Part shown: positions 51,643 through 58,672 of the stretch, in pieces
How positions within the stretch are numbered: the first letter of the stretch is position 1
How the letters are laid out: each line of letters opens with the position of its first letter
DNA from: Methanoregula sp.
GTDB taxonomy: Archaea > Halobacteriota > Methanomicrobia > Methanomicrobiales > Methanospirillaceae
Direction: 5' to 3'
Length of the DNA: 64,000 nt
Assembly (NCBI RefSeq): GCF_023227875.1
Contig: NZ_JALOCH010000004.1
Location: 62,001-126,000 of the forward strand
Notes under the pieces: model-generated
The model's database searches: none
What the model saw: the letters and a program-made list of their open reading frames with translations, nothing else
What the model was told of the DNA's origin: nothing
Program-made: the position numbers and the translations under genes

Positions 51643-53100
51643 TTATTCCTTTTTTTCCGGATCAGGTTCCGACAGATCCTCGTCAGTCTTGAATCCGTAA
51701 TTGCCCGGCGGAACATCCATCTCAAACCTCGCCCCCTTACCCGGTATCCCGCATTCCCGGATCCGGATACCGGTGATCGCAAGGATCTCGCGGATAAGGT
51801 ACAGGCCAAGCCCGGTGTTCTGGAAGTATTCACGCCGGAATATCTTCTCTTTCACTCCGTCCGGCACGCCGACGCCGTTGTCTTCGTACACGATCACCAG
51901 GCCGTCCGCACCTTCGCACCAGGAGATACGGATCTCTGATACCGTCTTGCCATGGCGGAGGGAATTTTCCACCAGGTTGTAGAACACCTTCTCCACGAGG
52001 GGGTCCGCAAAGATCCCAAGATTGTCACGAGGATAATCGATACGGATACCGGAAAGGTCCACCCCCGATATGGCTTTTTTCACCAGCACATCCATGCTCT
52101 GCCACTGGGCGGCATTGCTGCCGATCTCCTGGTACTCCTTGGTGAAGATGATCTGCCCGCGGATGGTCTCCGCCGCATGGCACGCCTTGTCGAGATATTC
52201 ATCCACCTTCCCCCCCGTGGGGGATTGCCGGGCAAGTTCCAGGTAGCTGAAGACCGCGGTGAGCTGGTTGAGGACATCATGACGGGTGATGGTGTTCATC
52301 ACACCCAGGTTCCGGTGGGCCTCCACAAGGGCAAATTCCGTATTTTTCTGGGCAGTGATGTCCCGTCCAACCGCCTGGTATTCGGTGGGCTGCGACTGAT
52401 CGCTGAAAAGAGCCCGGTAGCTCCACTGCTGCCAGAGGGTCGTTCCATCACTGGAGAGCATGCGCGAATCAAATGTCCGGACCGGGTTCTCCCGGGTCAG
52501 GCTTCGCAACTGGCTGAAGAACGCTTCCCGGTGGTCCGGAGAGATACTTTCCAGGATGTTCCTTCCCACGATCACGTCATGGGGTTTATCGAAATACGTA
52601 CAATATGCATCATTGGCAAAGACAATCGTGCCATCCGGGAGGAACCGGAAGATAAATTCCGACTGGTCCTCGACAACACTGCGGTACTGCTTCTCCCGCT
52701 CCCTGAGGTCGTCTTCCAGCCGTCTCTGCTGGATCGCCTGGTAGATGAAATGTTTGAGGACCATGAACTCTTTTTTTGGCTCCCGGCCCTTGAGCACATA
52801 GAAGGTGGCACCGGTATTCAGGGCATTGATCACGGCCTTGTGGTCTGCCTTCTTTGCAAAGAAGATGAACGGGGTCCGGTTCTTCTCATTGCGCCGCAAC
52901 ACTTCAAGAAAGGTCTGGCCATCCGTTGCGGGCAACCGGTATTCGGAGACAATGATATCGAACCAGGTTGTCCGGAGCAGGTCGATGGCTTCGGGTGCTG
53001 AATTGATCGGGACAACAGAGATCCCGCCGCAACTGTCGAGGTACTCTTTGAGGGCCGCCTGAAGAGCCATGTCGGAATCGACGTGGAGCAGTGAGATCAT
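51643..53100 (-). CDS. Receiver-PAS-histidine kinase, receiver phospho-site altered
   Basis: The 485-residue protein has an N-terminal receiver, a PAS domain (residues about 140-255) and a kinase with RHDVLNQLTAVFSYLE (phospho-His), NLVENSLRHG, YEDNGVGVP and TGLGLYLIREI (ATP-binding boxes). In the receiver the phosphoacceptor Asp is Glu (E53 in VSEYRLP) and the usual Ser/Thr before helix 4 is Ala (FIFFAKK), while D8/D10 and K104 remain. So the receiver is probably not phosphorylated normally. A twin-component partner is not adjacent. Confidence 0.9.
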   Translation of the reverse strand: MISLLHVDSDMALQAALKEYLDSCGGISVVPINSAPEAIDLLRTTWFDIIVSEYRLPATDGQTFLEVLRRNEKNRTPFIFFAKKADHKAVINALNTGATFYVLKGREPKKEFMVLKHFIYQAIQQRRLEDDLREREKQYRSVVEDQSEFIFRFLPDGTIVFANDAYCTYFDKPHDVIVGRNILESISPDHREAFFSQLRSLTRENPVRTFDSRMLSSDGTTLWQQWSYRALFSDQSQPTEYQAVGRDITAQKNTEFALVEAHRNLGVMNTITRHDVLNQLTAVFSYLELARQSPTGGKVDEYLDKACHAAETIRGQIIFTKEYQEIGSNAAQWQSMDVLVKKAISGVDLSGIRIDYPRDNLGIFADPLVEKVFYNLVENSLRHGKTVSEIRISWCEGADGLVIVYEDNGVGVPDGVKEKIFRREYFQNTGLGLYLIREILAITGIRIRECGIPGKGARFEMDVPPGNYGFKTDEDLSEPDPEKKE

Positions 53101-53167
53101 AAAATATATTTATCCTGATTGGTTGCGGGAACACAACAAAGTATTGTCTCCATTCAGGTAATGCACT

Positions 53168-53182
53168 CATGTACTGTACATG
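53168..53182. promoter_or_regulatory. 15-bp palindrome between kinase and phosphoribulokinase genes
   Basis: CATGTACTGTACATG is a perfect palindrome. It lies about 70 bp before the minus-strand kinase start and just after the phosphoribulokinase stop. It may be an operator for the kinase gene. A nearby hairpin (GGAGGG-AAATG-CCCTCC) may end the upstream transcript. Confidence 0.35.
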
Positions 53183-53204
53183 GGGAGGGAAATGCCCTCC
53201 GGGG

Positions 53205-54200
53205 TCAGGCACGTTCCCGGATGAAGATTCGGCGGTGGATGATGCGCCAGGAGAGGATGAGCTGGATGATATCCGTGGGCGTAACCGTTTCCCGCCCCTC
53301 GAACATGGCGATCGGGTGGACGCCGGTCTGGTACTCGATGCTCTTCTCCAGCTTATGGATCGTATCGTAGTTCATCTCACCATCGAACGTGAGCACCCGC
53401 ATCTTCGCGCAGTCCACGAACTGGGTGGAGAACTCAATCAGGAAATCACGGTCATGGAACGAGAGGAGCGAGAAGAGGTCGATATTGAGATCGATATCCG
53501 TGATCGTCCGCCGCATCCGGTTCTGCATGAGGGAGATATTGTAGACATTCCGTTCGGGGCCGTTGTCCTTCCCGTACTTTGAGTGCGCGATCCGGATGAT
53601 CGCATCCGCTTCACACCGCTGCGGCGCGATGAACGTATCATAATCCTTCTCGCGTCGGACAATCTCCTCTGTAACTTCCGTTGAGCTGTAGCCCCGGCGT
53701 TCCATGTCGCGGAGCCGTTTCCATGCGTATTTCACCTCTTTCTCCGGGTCGACAAAGATGGAGAAGTCCATCAGTTCCCGGAGGCGAGGGGTGAAGAGCG
53801 TGTGCAGCCCTTCAAGGATCAGGATCTTCTGCGGGGAGAATGGAACCGGTGGATCGAACCGGCCGGTGGTGTGGTTGTACACCGGTTTTTCAATGGGGAG
53901 TCCCTGCTTCAGCCGGGCGATGTCCTCCTCCAGCTTGGTGAGATTGTTGGTATCCGGGTGGAGGGGAGTGATGTCAAGCCGTTTCCGTTCCTCCCGGTCG
54001 TACGTGTGGTAATCATCAAGGGTGATGGTGGATACCAGGGTTGGCCCGAATATCTGCCGGATCGCGTTCGTGAACGTGGTCTTTCCCGACCCGCTGTCCC
54101 CCGCAACACCGATGGTGAAGACGATGGGGGAATGTGCAATGATCTCCTTGAAGTTGGGAAGATAGTCCATGGGGTAAGTACCTGTCTGGTGCAGATCCAT
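53205..54200 (-). CDS. prkB: Archaeal phosphoribulokinase (PRK/uridine-kinase family)
   Basis: The 331-residue kinase has Walker A GVAGDSGSGKTTF and the PRK-type DDYHTYDREERKRLDITPLHPDTNN region. The segment PVYNHTTGRFDPP is the substrate loop of PRK/uridine-kinase proteins. The match is to archaeal PRK known from Methanospirillum, which makes ribulose-1,5-bisphosphate for RuBisCO in the reductive hexulose-phosphate route. RuBisCO is not in this window. I take ATG 54200; starts at 54170 or GTG 54227 are possible. The exact substrate is inferred from the family. Confidence 0.85.
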   Translation of the reverse strand: MDLHQTGTYPMDYLPNFKEIIAHSPIVFTIGVAGDSGSGKTTFTNAIRQIFGPTLVSTITLDDYHTYDREERKRLDITPLHPDTNNLTKLEEDIARLKQGLPIEKPVYNHTTGRFDPPVPFSPQKILILEGLHTLFTPRLRELMDFSIFVDPEKEVKYAWKRLRDMERRGYSSTEVTEEIVRREKDYDTFIAPQRCEADAIIRIAHSKYGKDNGPERNVYNISLMQNRMRRTITDIDLNIDLFSLLSFHDRDFLIEFSTQFVDCAKMRVLTFDGEMNYDTIHKLEKSIEYQTGVHPIAMFEGRETVTPTDIIQLILSWRIIHRRIFIRERA

Positions 54201-54275
54201 ATTAAGACCCTGTGAATGGTGCTGCACTGGTAATAACAGTAAAATGTGATCTAATTAACACATTTCCAAAGATGG

Positions 54276-54325
54276 GTTAGAAATAGATAACATTAATATA
54301 GATTTGTGTTAGAAATAGATAACAT
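54276..54325 (+). promoter_or_regulatory. Two direct operator-like repeats before a membrane protein/XRE pair
   Basis: GTTAGAAATAGATAACAT occurs at 54276-54293 and 54308-54325, 32 nt apart, about three helical turns. Each has GTTA-N8-TAAC dyad symmetry. They precede the 54341 gene and would suit dimers of the XRE regulator at 54802. Confidence 0.6.
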
Positions 54326-54340
54326 ACAAACGTGAAGACC

Positions 54341-54727
54341 ATGAAACCAAGAAATCTCTACCGGATCATGATCGGGGCGCTGATGACCGCAAGTGGCCTT
54401 ACTGTGCTCGTGATGAGTAATGGGGAGGGAATCATCGGAATCCTCCTTCTCTGTGCAGGCCTTGCGTTCCTGATCACCGGGATCATCCGCCACAGGAGAT
54501 ATGGCGATGACCCGGAATCAGACGAGCGATCGAAGAAGATTGGGGCATATGGGATAACCTATGCGTGGCTCACCGGTCTCCTCTTCATGACCGGCCTCTT
54601 CTGGCTGGATGAGCTCAACATGCTCACACTCAGCGTACAGAATGCACTCGCACTCTCGATCCTTGTCCTTGCACTCTCAGCTGTCATCTACCAGATCTGG
54701 CTCTTCCGTAATGGGGATGTTGGGTGA
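54341..54727 (+). CDS. Small membrane protein (DUF2178-like) paired with an XRE regulator
   Basis: The 128-residue protein has four hydrophobic helices (MIGALMTASGLTVLVM; IIGILLLCAGLAFLITGII; YAWLTGLLFMTGLFW; ALALSILVLALSAVIY). A cytoplasmic loop has the SDERSKKIG segment seen in DUF2178-type proteins that sit beside XRE regulators. The ATG at 54341 is preferred; a GTG at 54332 is alternative. It is the first gene of a two-gene unit under the repeated operator. Confidence 0.75.
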   Translation: MKPRNLYRIMIGALMTASGLTVLVMSNGEGIIGILLLCAGLAFLITGIIRHRRYGDDPESDERSKKIGAYGITYAWLTGLLFMTGLFWLDELNMLTLSVQNALALSILVLALSAVIYQIWLFRNGDVG

Positions 54728-54801
54728 CAGGGTATTGTCCCTGCATCACTGAGAATAACTATGAAAACGACCAGACCGGGATTACAGGTTCCGGGGATCC
54801 T

Positions 54802-55056
54802 ATGCAGACACGGATAAAGGAATACCGCAACAACCTCTCGCTGACCCAGGACGATCTGGCGAAAAAAGTCGGCGTGCGCCGCGAGACGATCGTCTTTCTG
54901 GAACAGGGAAAATATAACCCGTCCCTCAAGCTCGCCCATGACGTGGCAAAAACGCTGAACGCAACGATCGACGAGCTGTTTATTTTCGATGATGACAGAC
55001 AGGATGGTCCGTACGGGCAGGATGGGCCGGCGGCCCGGGTCGTACTGGAGGAATGA
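54802..55056 (+). CDS. XRE-family helix-turn-helix regulator
   Basis: The 84-residue protein has an N-terminal Cro/CI-type HTH (MQTRIKEYRNNLSLTQDDLA, then VGVRRETIVFLEQGKYNPSLKLA) and a short acidic tail. It resembles compact YozG-like regulators paired with DUF2178 proteins. GGGGATCC lies before the ATG. It probably binds the GTTA-N8-TAAC repeats upstream of the preceding gene. Confidence 0.9.
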   Translation: MQTRIKEYRNNLSLTQDDLAKKVGVRRETIVFLEQGKYNPSLKLAHDVAKTLNATIDELFIFDDDRQDGPYGQDGPAARVVLEE

Positions 55057-55279
55057 GAATACGACGCACTGTACCTGTCGATAATGAGCGTCTCCATCTG
55101 GACGAGTTATCCTCCTCTGAGTCCCTCCTTCTTTTTTCAATAGCCTGAAATTTTCTGAAATCCACACGACAACAATTCCGCGCAGTTCATTCAGCTAATC
55201 GAACGGTTACAGAAATTCCAACCGCAATTCACGCCCCGTTGACTGTCGAAAATTATTTCGTCACAACCTTTCACCACCA

Positions 55280-55288
55280 AATATATAA
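55280..55288 (+). promoter_or_regulatory. TATA box before the candidate structured RNA region
   Basis: AATATATAAT is a strong TATA-like sequence. Transcription start is expected about 55310, inside or after hairpin 1. It may serve the structured RNA, the downstream genes or both. Confidence 0.5.
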
Positions 55289-55298
55289 TAGACCGCAT

Positions 55299-55459
55299 CG
55301 AACCTGAGCTGATCACAAGGTTCGCCGCTGCTCGTATATCCGTAGCGGCCGGGTACACTCGTACCCCGGAGGCTTTGTGGGAAGTATCGCGTGCCGCACC
55401 CGCAGGGTCTAAACAAAAAAATCCCCGTGTAGCGAAATGGCCACGCGAGCGCGTACACG
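55299..55459 (+). ncRNA. Candidate structured RNA of adjoining hairpins
   Basis: Three hairpins adjoin without spacers: CGAACCT/AGGTTCG (55299-55324), CCGCT/AGCGG (55325-55348) and CCGGGTAC-ACTC-GTACCCCGG (55349-55369). A fourth, CGTGTA/TACACG with GCG/CGC extension, spans 55426-55459. No convincing protein is encoded in this 515-bp gap. A tRNA fold does not fit. It may be a leader of the downstream genes or a free RNA. The TATA spacing would cut hairpin 1, so the first hairpin is uncertain. Confidence 0.4.
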
Positions 55460-55571
55460 ACGCGGCGCACTTCCCCGTGTTCAATTACGATTAGGGGACC
55501 TGCCGCCCGACGACGTGCCGCAGAACCACAGGAAAACACAGGCTACGATTCAGAAATCCAGGTGAACAACC

Positions 55572-55652
55572 ATGAACAGGAAAAAAGTTCCGGGACCGAC
55601 CGCGGGCAACAGCGCTGGCGGCCGGAAGATCCGGAGGAGGTGCACTCCGTGA
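55572..55652 (+). CDS. Possible 26-residue basic peptide
   Basis: A short frame MNRKKVPGPTAGNSAGGRKI... has an AGGTGA site 6 nt upstream of its ATG and ends at TGA 55650, just before the strong site of the next gene. It is basic (RKK, RKIRRRC). It could be a leader peptide or simply the leader of the operon. Evidence is limited to the ribosome site and position. Confidence 0.35.
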   Translation: MNRKKVPGPTAGNSAGGRKIRRRCTP

Positions 55653-55666
55653 AAGGAGGGACTGAT

Positions 55667-56290
55667 ATGCCCCGGGGAATAGCGTTTGCGCTCCCCATCG
55701 CAACCCGGAGGGGCCACGTGATGATCTTCATCCCGTCGCTCTTCAACCTCGGCGATTTCATCATCGCGGGGAGCGGCAGGTTCGTGATCGTCCGGATACG
55801 ATTCGCACAGAAAATTTCCGCGGACATCCGGCAGGTAGAAGCAGAATTAGCCACGACGATTGCAGGGCTCAGGGCCGTCCCCCGTCAGGGGCCGGTCTCC
55901 TGCGAGCTCTGGCTGTACTCGCGGTACGGAACGCTCCGGTATTTCAAAGTCGGGGATACGGGCATCGAAGAGATCGACAGTCTCGGGCTGTCACCCGCGG
56001 AAACGCCGGTGCTCCCTTTAAAGACCGGATGCGTGGAGACTACAGCGGCCAACGCGGCGACCGTGCCGGCATCGCCGCCCCCACCGGACCCGTACGAGAT
56101 CTTCCGCCGCTGGCACCGGAAACGGAACGCGGTGCGGAAGGCCGCAGGGATCCGGGATCTCCTCCACCCGGCAATCCTGGAACTGATGTGCCGGGAGAGC
56201 AACGGGACAGCAGCAGGAAAGACCGGCAGGAGATCCCCGGCCCGGGCAGGATCGGGGAATGTCGCCGGAGGAAACGGGGAGGGGATCTGA
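55667..56290 (+). CDS. Unknown protein, first gene of accessory cassette
   Basis: The 207-residue protein has an alpha/beta N-terminal part (HVMIFIPSLFNLGDFIIAG; IVRIRFAQKISADIRQVEAEL), then a compact segment (PVSCELWLYSRYGTLRYFKVGD), and a Pro/Ala-rich, basic C terminus (FRRWHRKRNAVRKAAGIRD). No family is recognised. GGAGGG lies about 7 nt before the ATG. The frame is open upstream to 55562, which I reject because it passes through the ribosome site. It may be a DNA-associated protein; that is only from its basic tail. Confidence 0.55.
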   Translation: MPRGIAFALPIATRRGHVMIFIPSLFNLGDFIIAGSGRFVIVRIRFAQKISADIRQVEAELATTIAGLRAVPRQGPVSCELWLYSRYGTLRYFKVGDTGIEEIDSLGLSPAETPVLPLKTGCVETTAANAATVPASPPPPDPYEIFRRWHRKRNAVRKAAGIRDLLHPAILELMCRESNGTAAGKTGRRSPARAGSGNVAGGNGEGI

Positions 56291-56296
56291 GATGAA

Positions 56297-56492
56297 CCCA
56301 TCTGAGGCCATTTCAGCCCCCGTCCGGGCCTCCTGCCAGCCGGACCGGCAGGTTCGTTCCCGAAAACCACCTATCGGTTTTGGGATACTGCCATTTTCTC
56401 CCCCAATTGGCATAAATGAGCCATTTCCGCGCCCGGAAATAACCACATATGGCAAGCCGTTATTGCGGTTTTTCCGAACCGGACAGGCTGGA
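56297..56492 (+). repeat. 196-bp direct repeat, copy 1 (MITE-like)
   Basis: It aligns without gaps to 56600-56795, with about 84% identity by hand count. A 35-bp stretch around CCCGGAAATAACCACATA is identical. Inside lies an imperfect inverted repeat (CCAGCCGGACCGG ... CCGGACAGGCTGG) with a small hairpin ATTTCCG-CGCC-CGGAAAT. Differences are spread evenly over codon positions in the open frame, so the repeat behaves as noncoding DNA or RNA. Confidence 0.75.
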
Positions 56493-56599
56493 GGCCCCGT
56501 CCGGAACGCAGCCACCCGGCCACCGGGGGGATCCGTGAGATCCTCCGGGGGATCATTACCCCGGCATTACAGGGGTTGGGAACGGGTATCCGGCATAGG

Positions 56600-56795
56600 C
56601 CCATCTGAGGCCATTTCTGCCTCCTTCAGGCTCTCATACCGGCCGGACCGGCAGGTTCGTTCCCCTAAACCACACATCAGTTTTGGGAAAATGTCATTCT
56701 CGCCCCAGATTCGCGTAAATGCACTATCTCCGCGCCCGGAAATAACCACATATGGCAAGCCGTCAGTGCAGTTTTTCCGATCCGGACAGGCTGGA
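56600..56795 (+). repeat. 196-bp direct repeat, copy 2 (MITE-like)
   Basis: This copy lies 303 bp downstream of copy 1, in the same orientation. The inner hairpin has one mismatch here (ATCTCCG-CGCC-CGGAAAT). The bases between copies (56493-56599) differ. It ends about 90 bp before the next gene. Confidence 0.75.
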
Positions 56796-56885
56796 CTGCC
56801 CCGAAGGGGGCCTTCCGGCGACCGGGGATATCCATGAATGTACCGACGATAAGAATGTTGGAGACCTGTGAGGAGGTCAGTATCC

Positions 56886-57974
56886 ATGACTGAAACAACC
56901 AGGAAGAACGATTACCTTGAATTCGATGAAGATGTGCTCGGTGGCGCCGAGCTCCACGTGAAGTTCGTGCGCCACGAGCAGGGGCCGGGCATTATGCTTG
57001 AGTTCACGCCGCCGCACCGGCCCGACGGGAAAGAAGAAGGGATCCCGGATATCAACGCCCGCTTGTCCGGTGTCTGCCGGTCGTACATCCTCGACATGGA
57101 AGATCAGGCCCGGTTCCGGCTCCTCACGCTCGTTGAGAAAGACGGCGGGATGGACCGGATGCTGTACCGGCTGGTCGTTGCCGGGCGGGTCTCGGACGAT
57201 AAATCGCGCCGGACCCGGGTCCTCGACCGGATCGATCCGGAGTTCCTTGAGATCGATGCCGGCCTTGCCGGCCGGGCGCTCGCGTGCCGGCAGGAGATCG
57301 AGCGGGTACTTGCGGGCGGGAAGCCCCGGCCCCTGCCGGGCGAGCCGGGGCCGGGCGCGGGACGGCACCACCGGGGCGGCAGGCGACCGCGCGATCGGGC
57401 GCACAGCCGCGGAGCAGGTACCGGACCGATGGTTGTACAGGGAGGGGTGGCCGGCGATGAGAACCCGGAGAGATCAGAGCCGGTCTTCGAAGTCCTCGGT
57501 GCGCCGCAGTATCCCCTGGACGTGCCGGAACTGACCGCCGAGGAGGTCCGGGAGGGCCTGCTCAGGGGACAGGAGTTCCTGGTTCTCCAGATGCAGATCG
57601 TGGGAACGATCGAGAAAGGGCCGGACCGGGAATCGATCGCGATGGACTATCTTGCCGCGATCAACCAGAACGCGGTCTCGTCAGAATGGATGCGGGAGAG
57701 AACCGGGCTCCTGGCAACCGTCTGCGAGCAGACGATCATGGCCACGGGCTCGCAGACGACGCGCCACCTCTTTGCCTCCCTCCGGAAAAGAGGGGAGGAG
57801 GAGAAGTGCCTGTACCGGCTCTCGGTCTGGGCGGCGATGATGGATGACGGCAAACCCCGGTACAGCATCCGTGACGAGATCGACCCGGTCTTCCTGCAGG
57901 AAGATCCGGAAGCGGGGACGAGGGCAGCCGAGGCGCGGCGGCTCGCGGCAAAGGTGATGGGGGGGGAGGGATGA
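56886..57974 (+). CDS. Unknown protein with internal duplication, second cassette gene
   Basis: The 362-residue protein contains two related halves. Residues 77-145 (FRLLTLVEKDGGMDRMLYRL ... RIDPEFLEIDAG) match 293-360 (HLFASLRKRGEEEKCLYRL ... EIDPVFLQEDPE), each ending in an Ala/Arg-rich helix. A basic linker (GRHHRGGRRPRDRAHSRG) joins them. No catalytic motif or known family is visible. AGGAGGT lies 8-9 nt before the ATG. A GTG at 56868 is alternative. It overlaps the next gene by 4 nt, so the two act together. Confidence 0.6.
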   Translation: MTETTRKNDYLEFDEDVLGGAELHVKFVRHEQGPGIMLEFTPPHRPDGKEEGIPDINARLSGVCRSYILDMEDQARFRLLTLVEKDGGMDRMLYRLVVAGRVSDDKSRRTRVLDRIDPEFLEIDAGLAGRALACRQEIERVLAGGKPRPLPGEPGPGAGRHHRGGRRPRDRAHSRGAGTGPMVVQGGVAGDENPERSEPVFEVLGAPQYPLDVPELTAEEVREGLLRGQEFLVLQMQIVGTIEKGPDRESIAMDYLAAINQNAVSSEWMRERTGLLATVCEQTIMATGSQTTRHLFASLRKRGEEEKCLYRLSVWAAMMDDGKPRYSIRDEIDPVFLQEDPEAGTRAAEARRLAAKVMGGEG

Positions 57975-58591
57975 AGCTGATCGAAGCGCTCCGCCCGGAC
58001 ATCAGGAAGGATCTGGAACGATCCGGCATCGCCGAGCTCGTCTCGGTCTCGGTGAGTGCGATGGCGGATCCCGACAGGGAAGAGGGCGAGTTCGCGATGA
58101 AGATCGATGCCTATGTCGGCGACAATTTCAAGGCCGGGATTCCGGCCATCGATCAGGCGCTCGAAGCAGTCGATGCGATCGCCACGGCGGGGGATGAGGA
58201 CTTCGCCCCCTCCCTCCGCGACACGCTCCGCGTTATGCTTGGCGGGGGTCAGCCGGGAGCCATCAGGCTGCATGAGGGTGCGGTCAACGATCGGCCGGCC
58301 GGGAATCCACCGGATCCGGGGACTCCGGGGAATGTCCCGCTTCCGGGGAAGCCCGATAGCTGCCCACTTGTCTGGATCATGGGATGGTCAGTGGCGACGG
58401 ACGAACCTGCTGATGCGGCTGCCGATCCCGGGCGACACCACTACAATACGGAAAAGCTTCTCGTGTATTCGGATGATGTAGACATTTCTGAGTTCGTTGA
58501 CGAAGATTCGTGGACCCGGATCAAGGACCGGATACGGCGGATCGATCTGATTATCGGGGGGATGGTGGCGGGGATGATGGGGGAGGGGTGA
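57971..58591 (+). CDS. Unknown acidic protein, third cassette gene
   Basis: The 206-residue protein starts MKLIEALRPDIRKDLERSG, has a helical and acidic middle (AIDQALEAVDAIATAGDEDF), a Pro-rich turn (PDPGTPGNVPLPGKPDS) and a final hydrophobic-like helix (IDLIIGGMVAGMMGEG). It overlaps the previous gene and is likely its partner. Function is unknown. A T-rich tract (58600-58613) follows, ending the cassette before hsdM. Confidence 0.55.
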   Translation: MKLIEALRPDIRKDLERSGIAELVSVSVSAMADPDREEGEFAMKIDAYVGDNFKAGIPAIDQALEAVDAIATAGDEDFAPSLRDTLRVMLGGGQPGAIRLHEGAVNDRPAGNPPDPGTPGNVPLPGKPDSCPLVWIMGWSVATDEPADAAADPGRHHYNTEKLLVYSDDVDISEFVDEDSWTRIKDRIRRIDLIIGGMVAGMMGEG

Positions 58592-58599
58592 GCCGGTTA

Positions 58600-58613
58600 C
58601 TTCTTTTTTCTTC
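58600..58613 (+). terminator. Oligo-T terminator between cassette and hsdM
   Basis: ACTTCTTTTTTCTTCC lies 9-22 nt after the cassette stop. Confidence 0.5.
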
Positions 58614-58672
58614 CATGAGAATTCAGGAATCTTATTCATCGTCTCTTCGCGATACTATTCTGCAGGATCTTC

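Noticed and set aside
55420..55500. tRNA-like stretch (GTAGCGAAATGGCCACGCG)
   Set aside because: No T-arm with proper pairing, no U33 in the would-be anticodon loop, and the acceptor stem is incomplete.
56292..56837. 181-residue open frame with a fair ribosome site spanning the direct repeats
   Set aside because: Substitutions between its two halves show no third-position bias, and the protein has no fold pattern.
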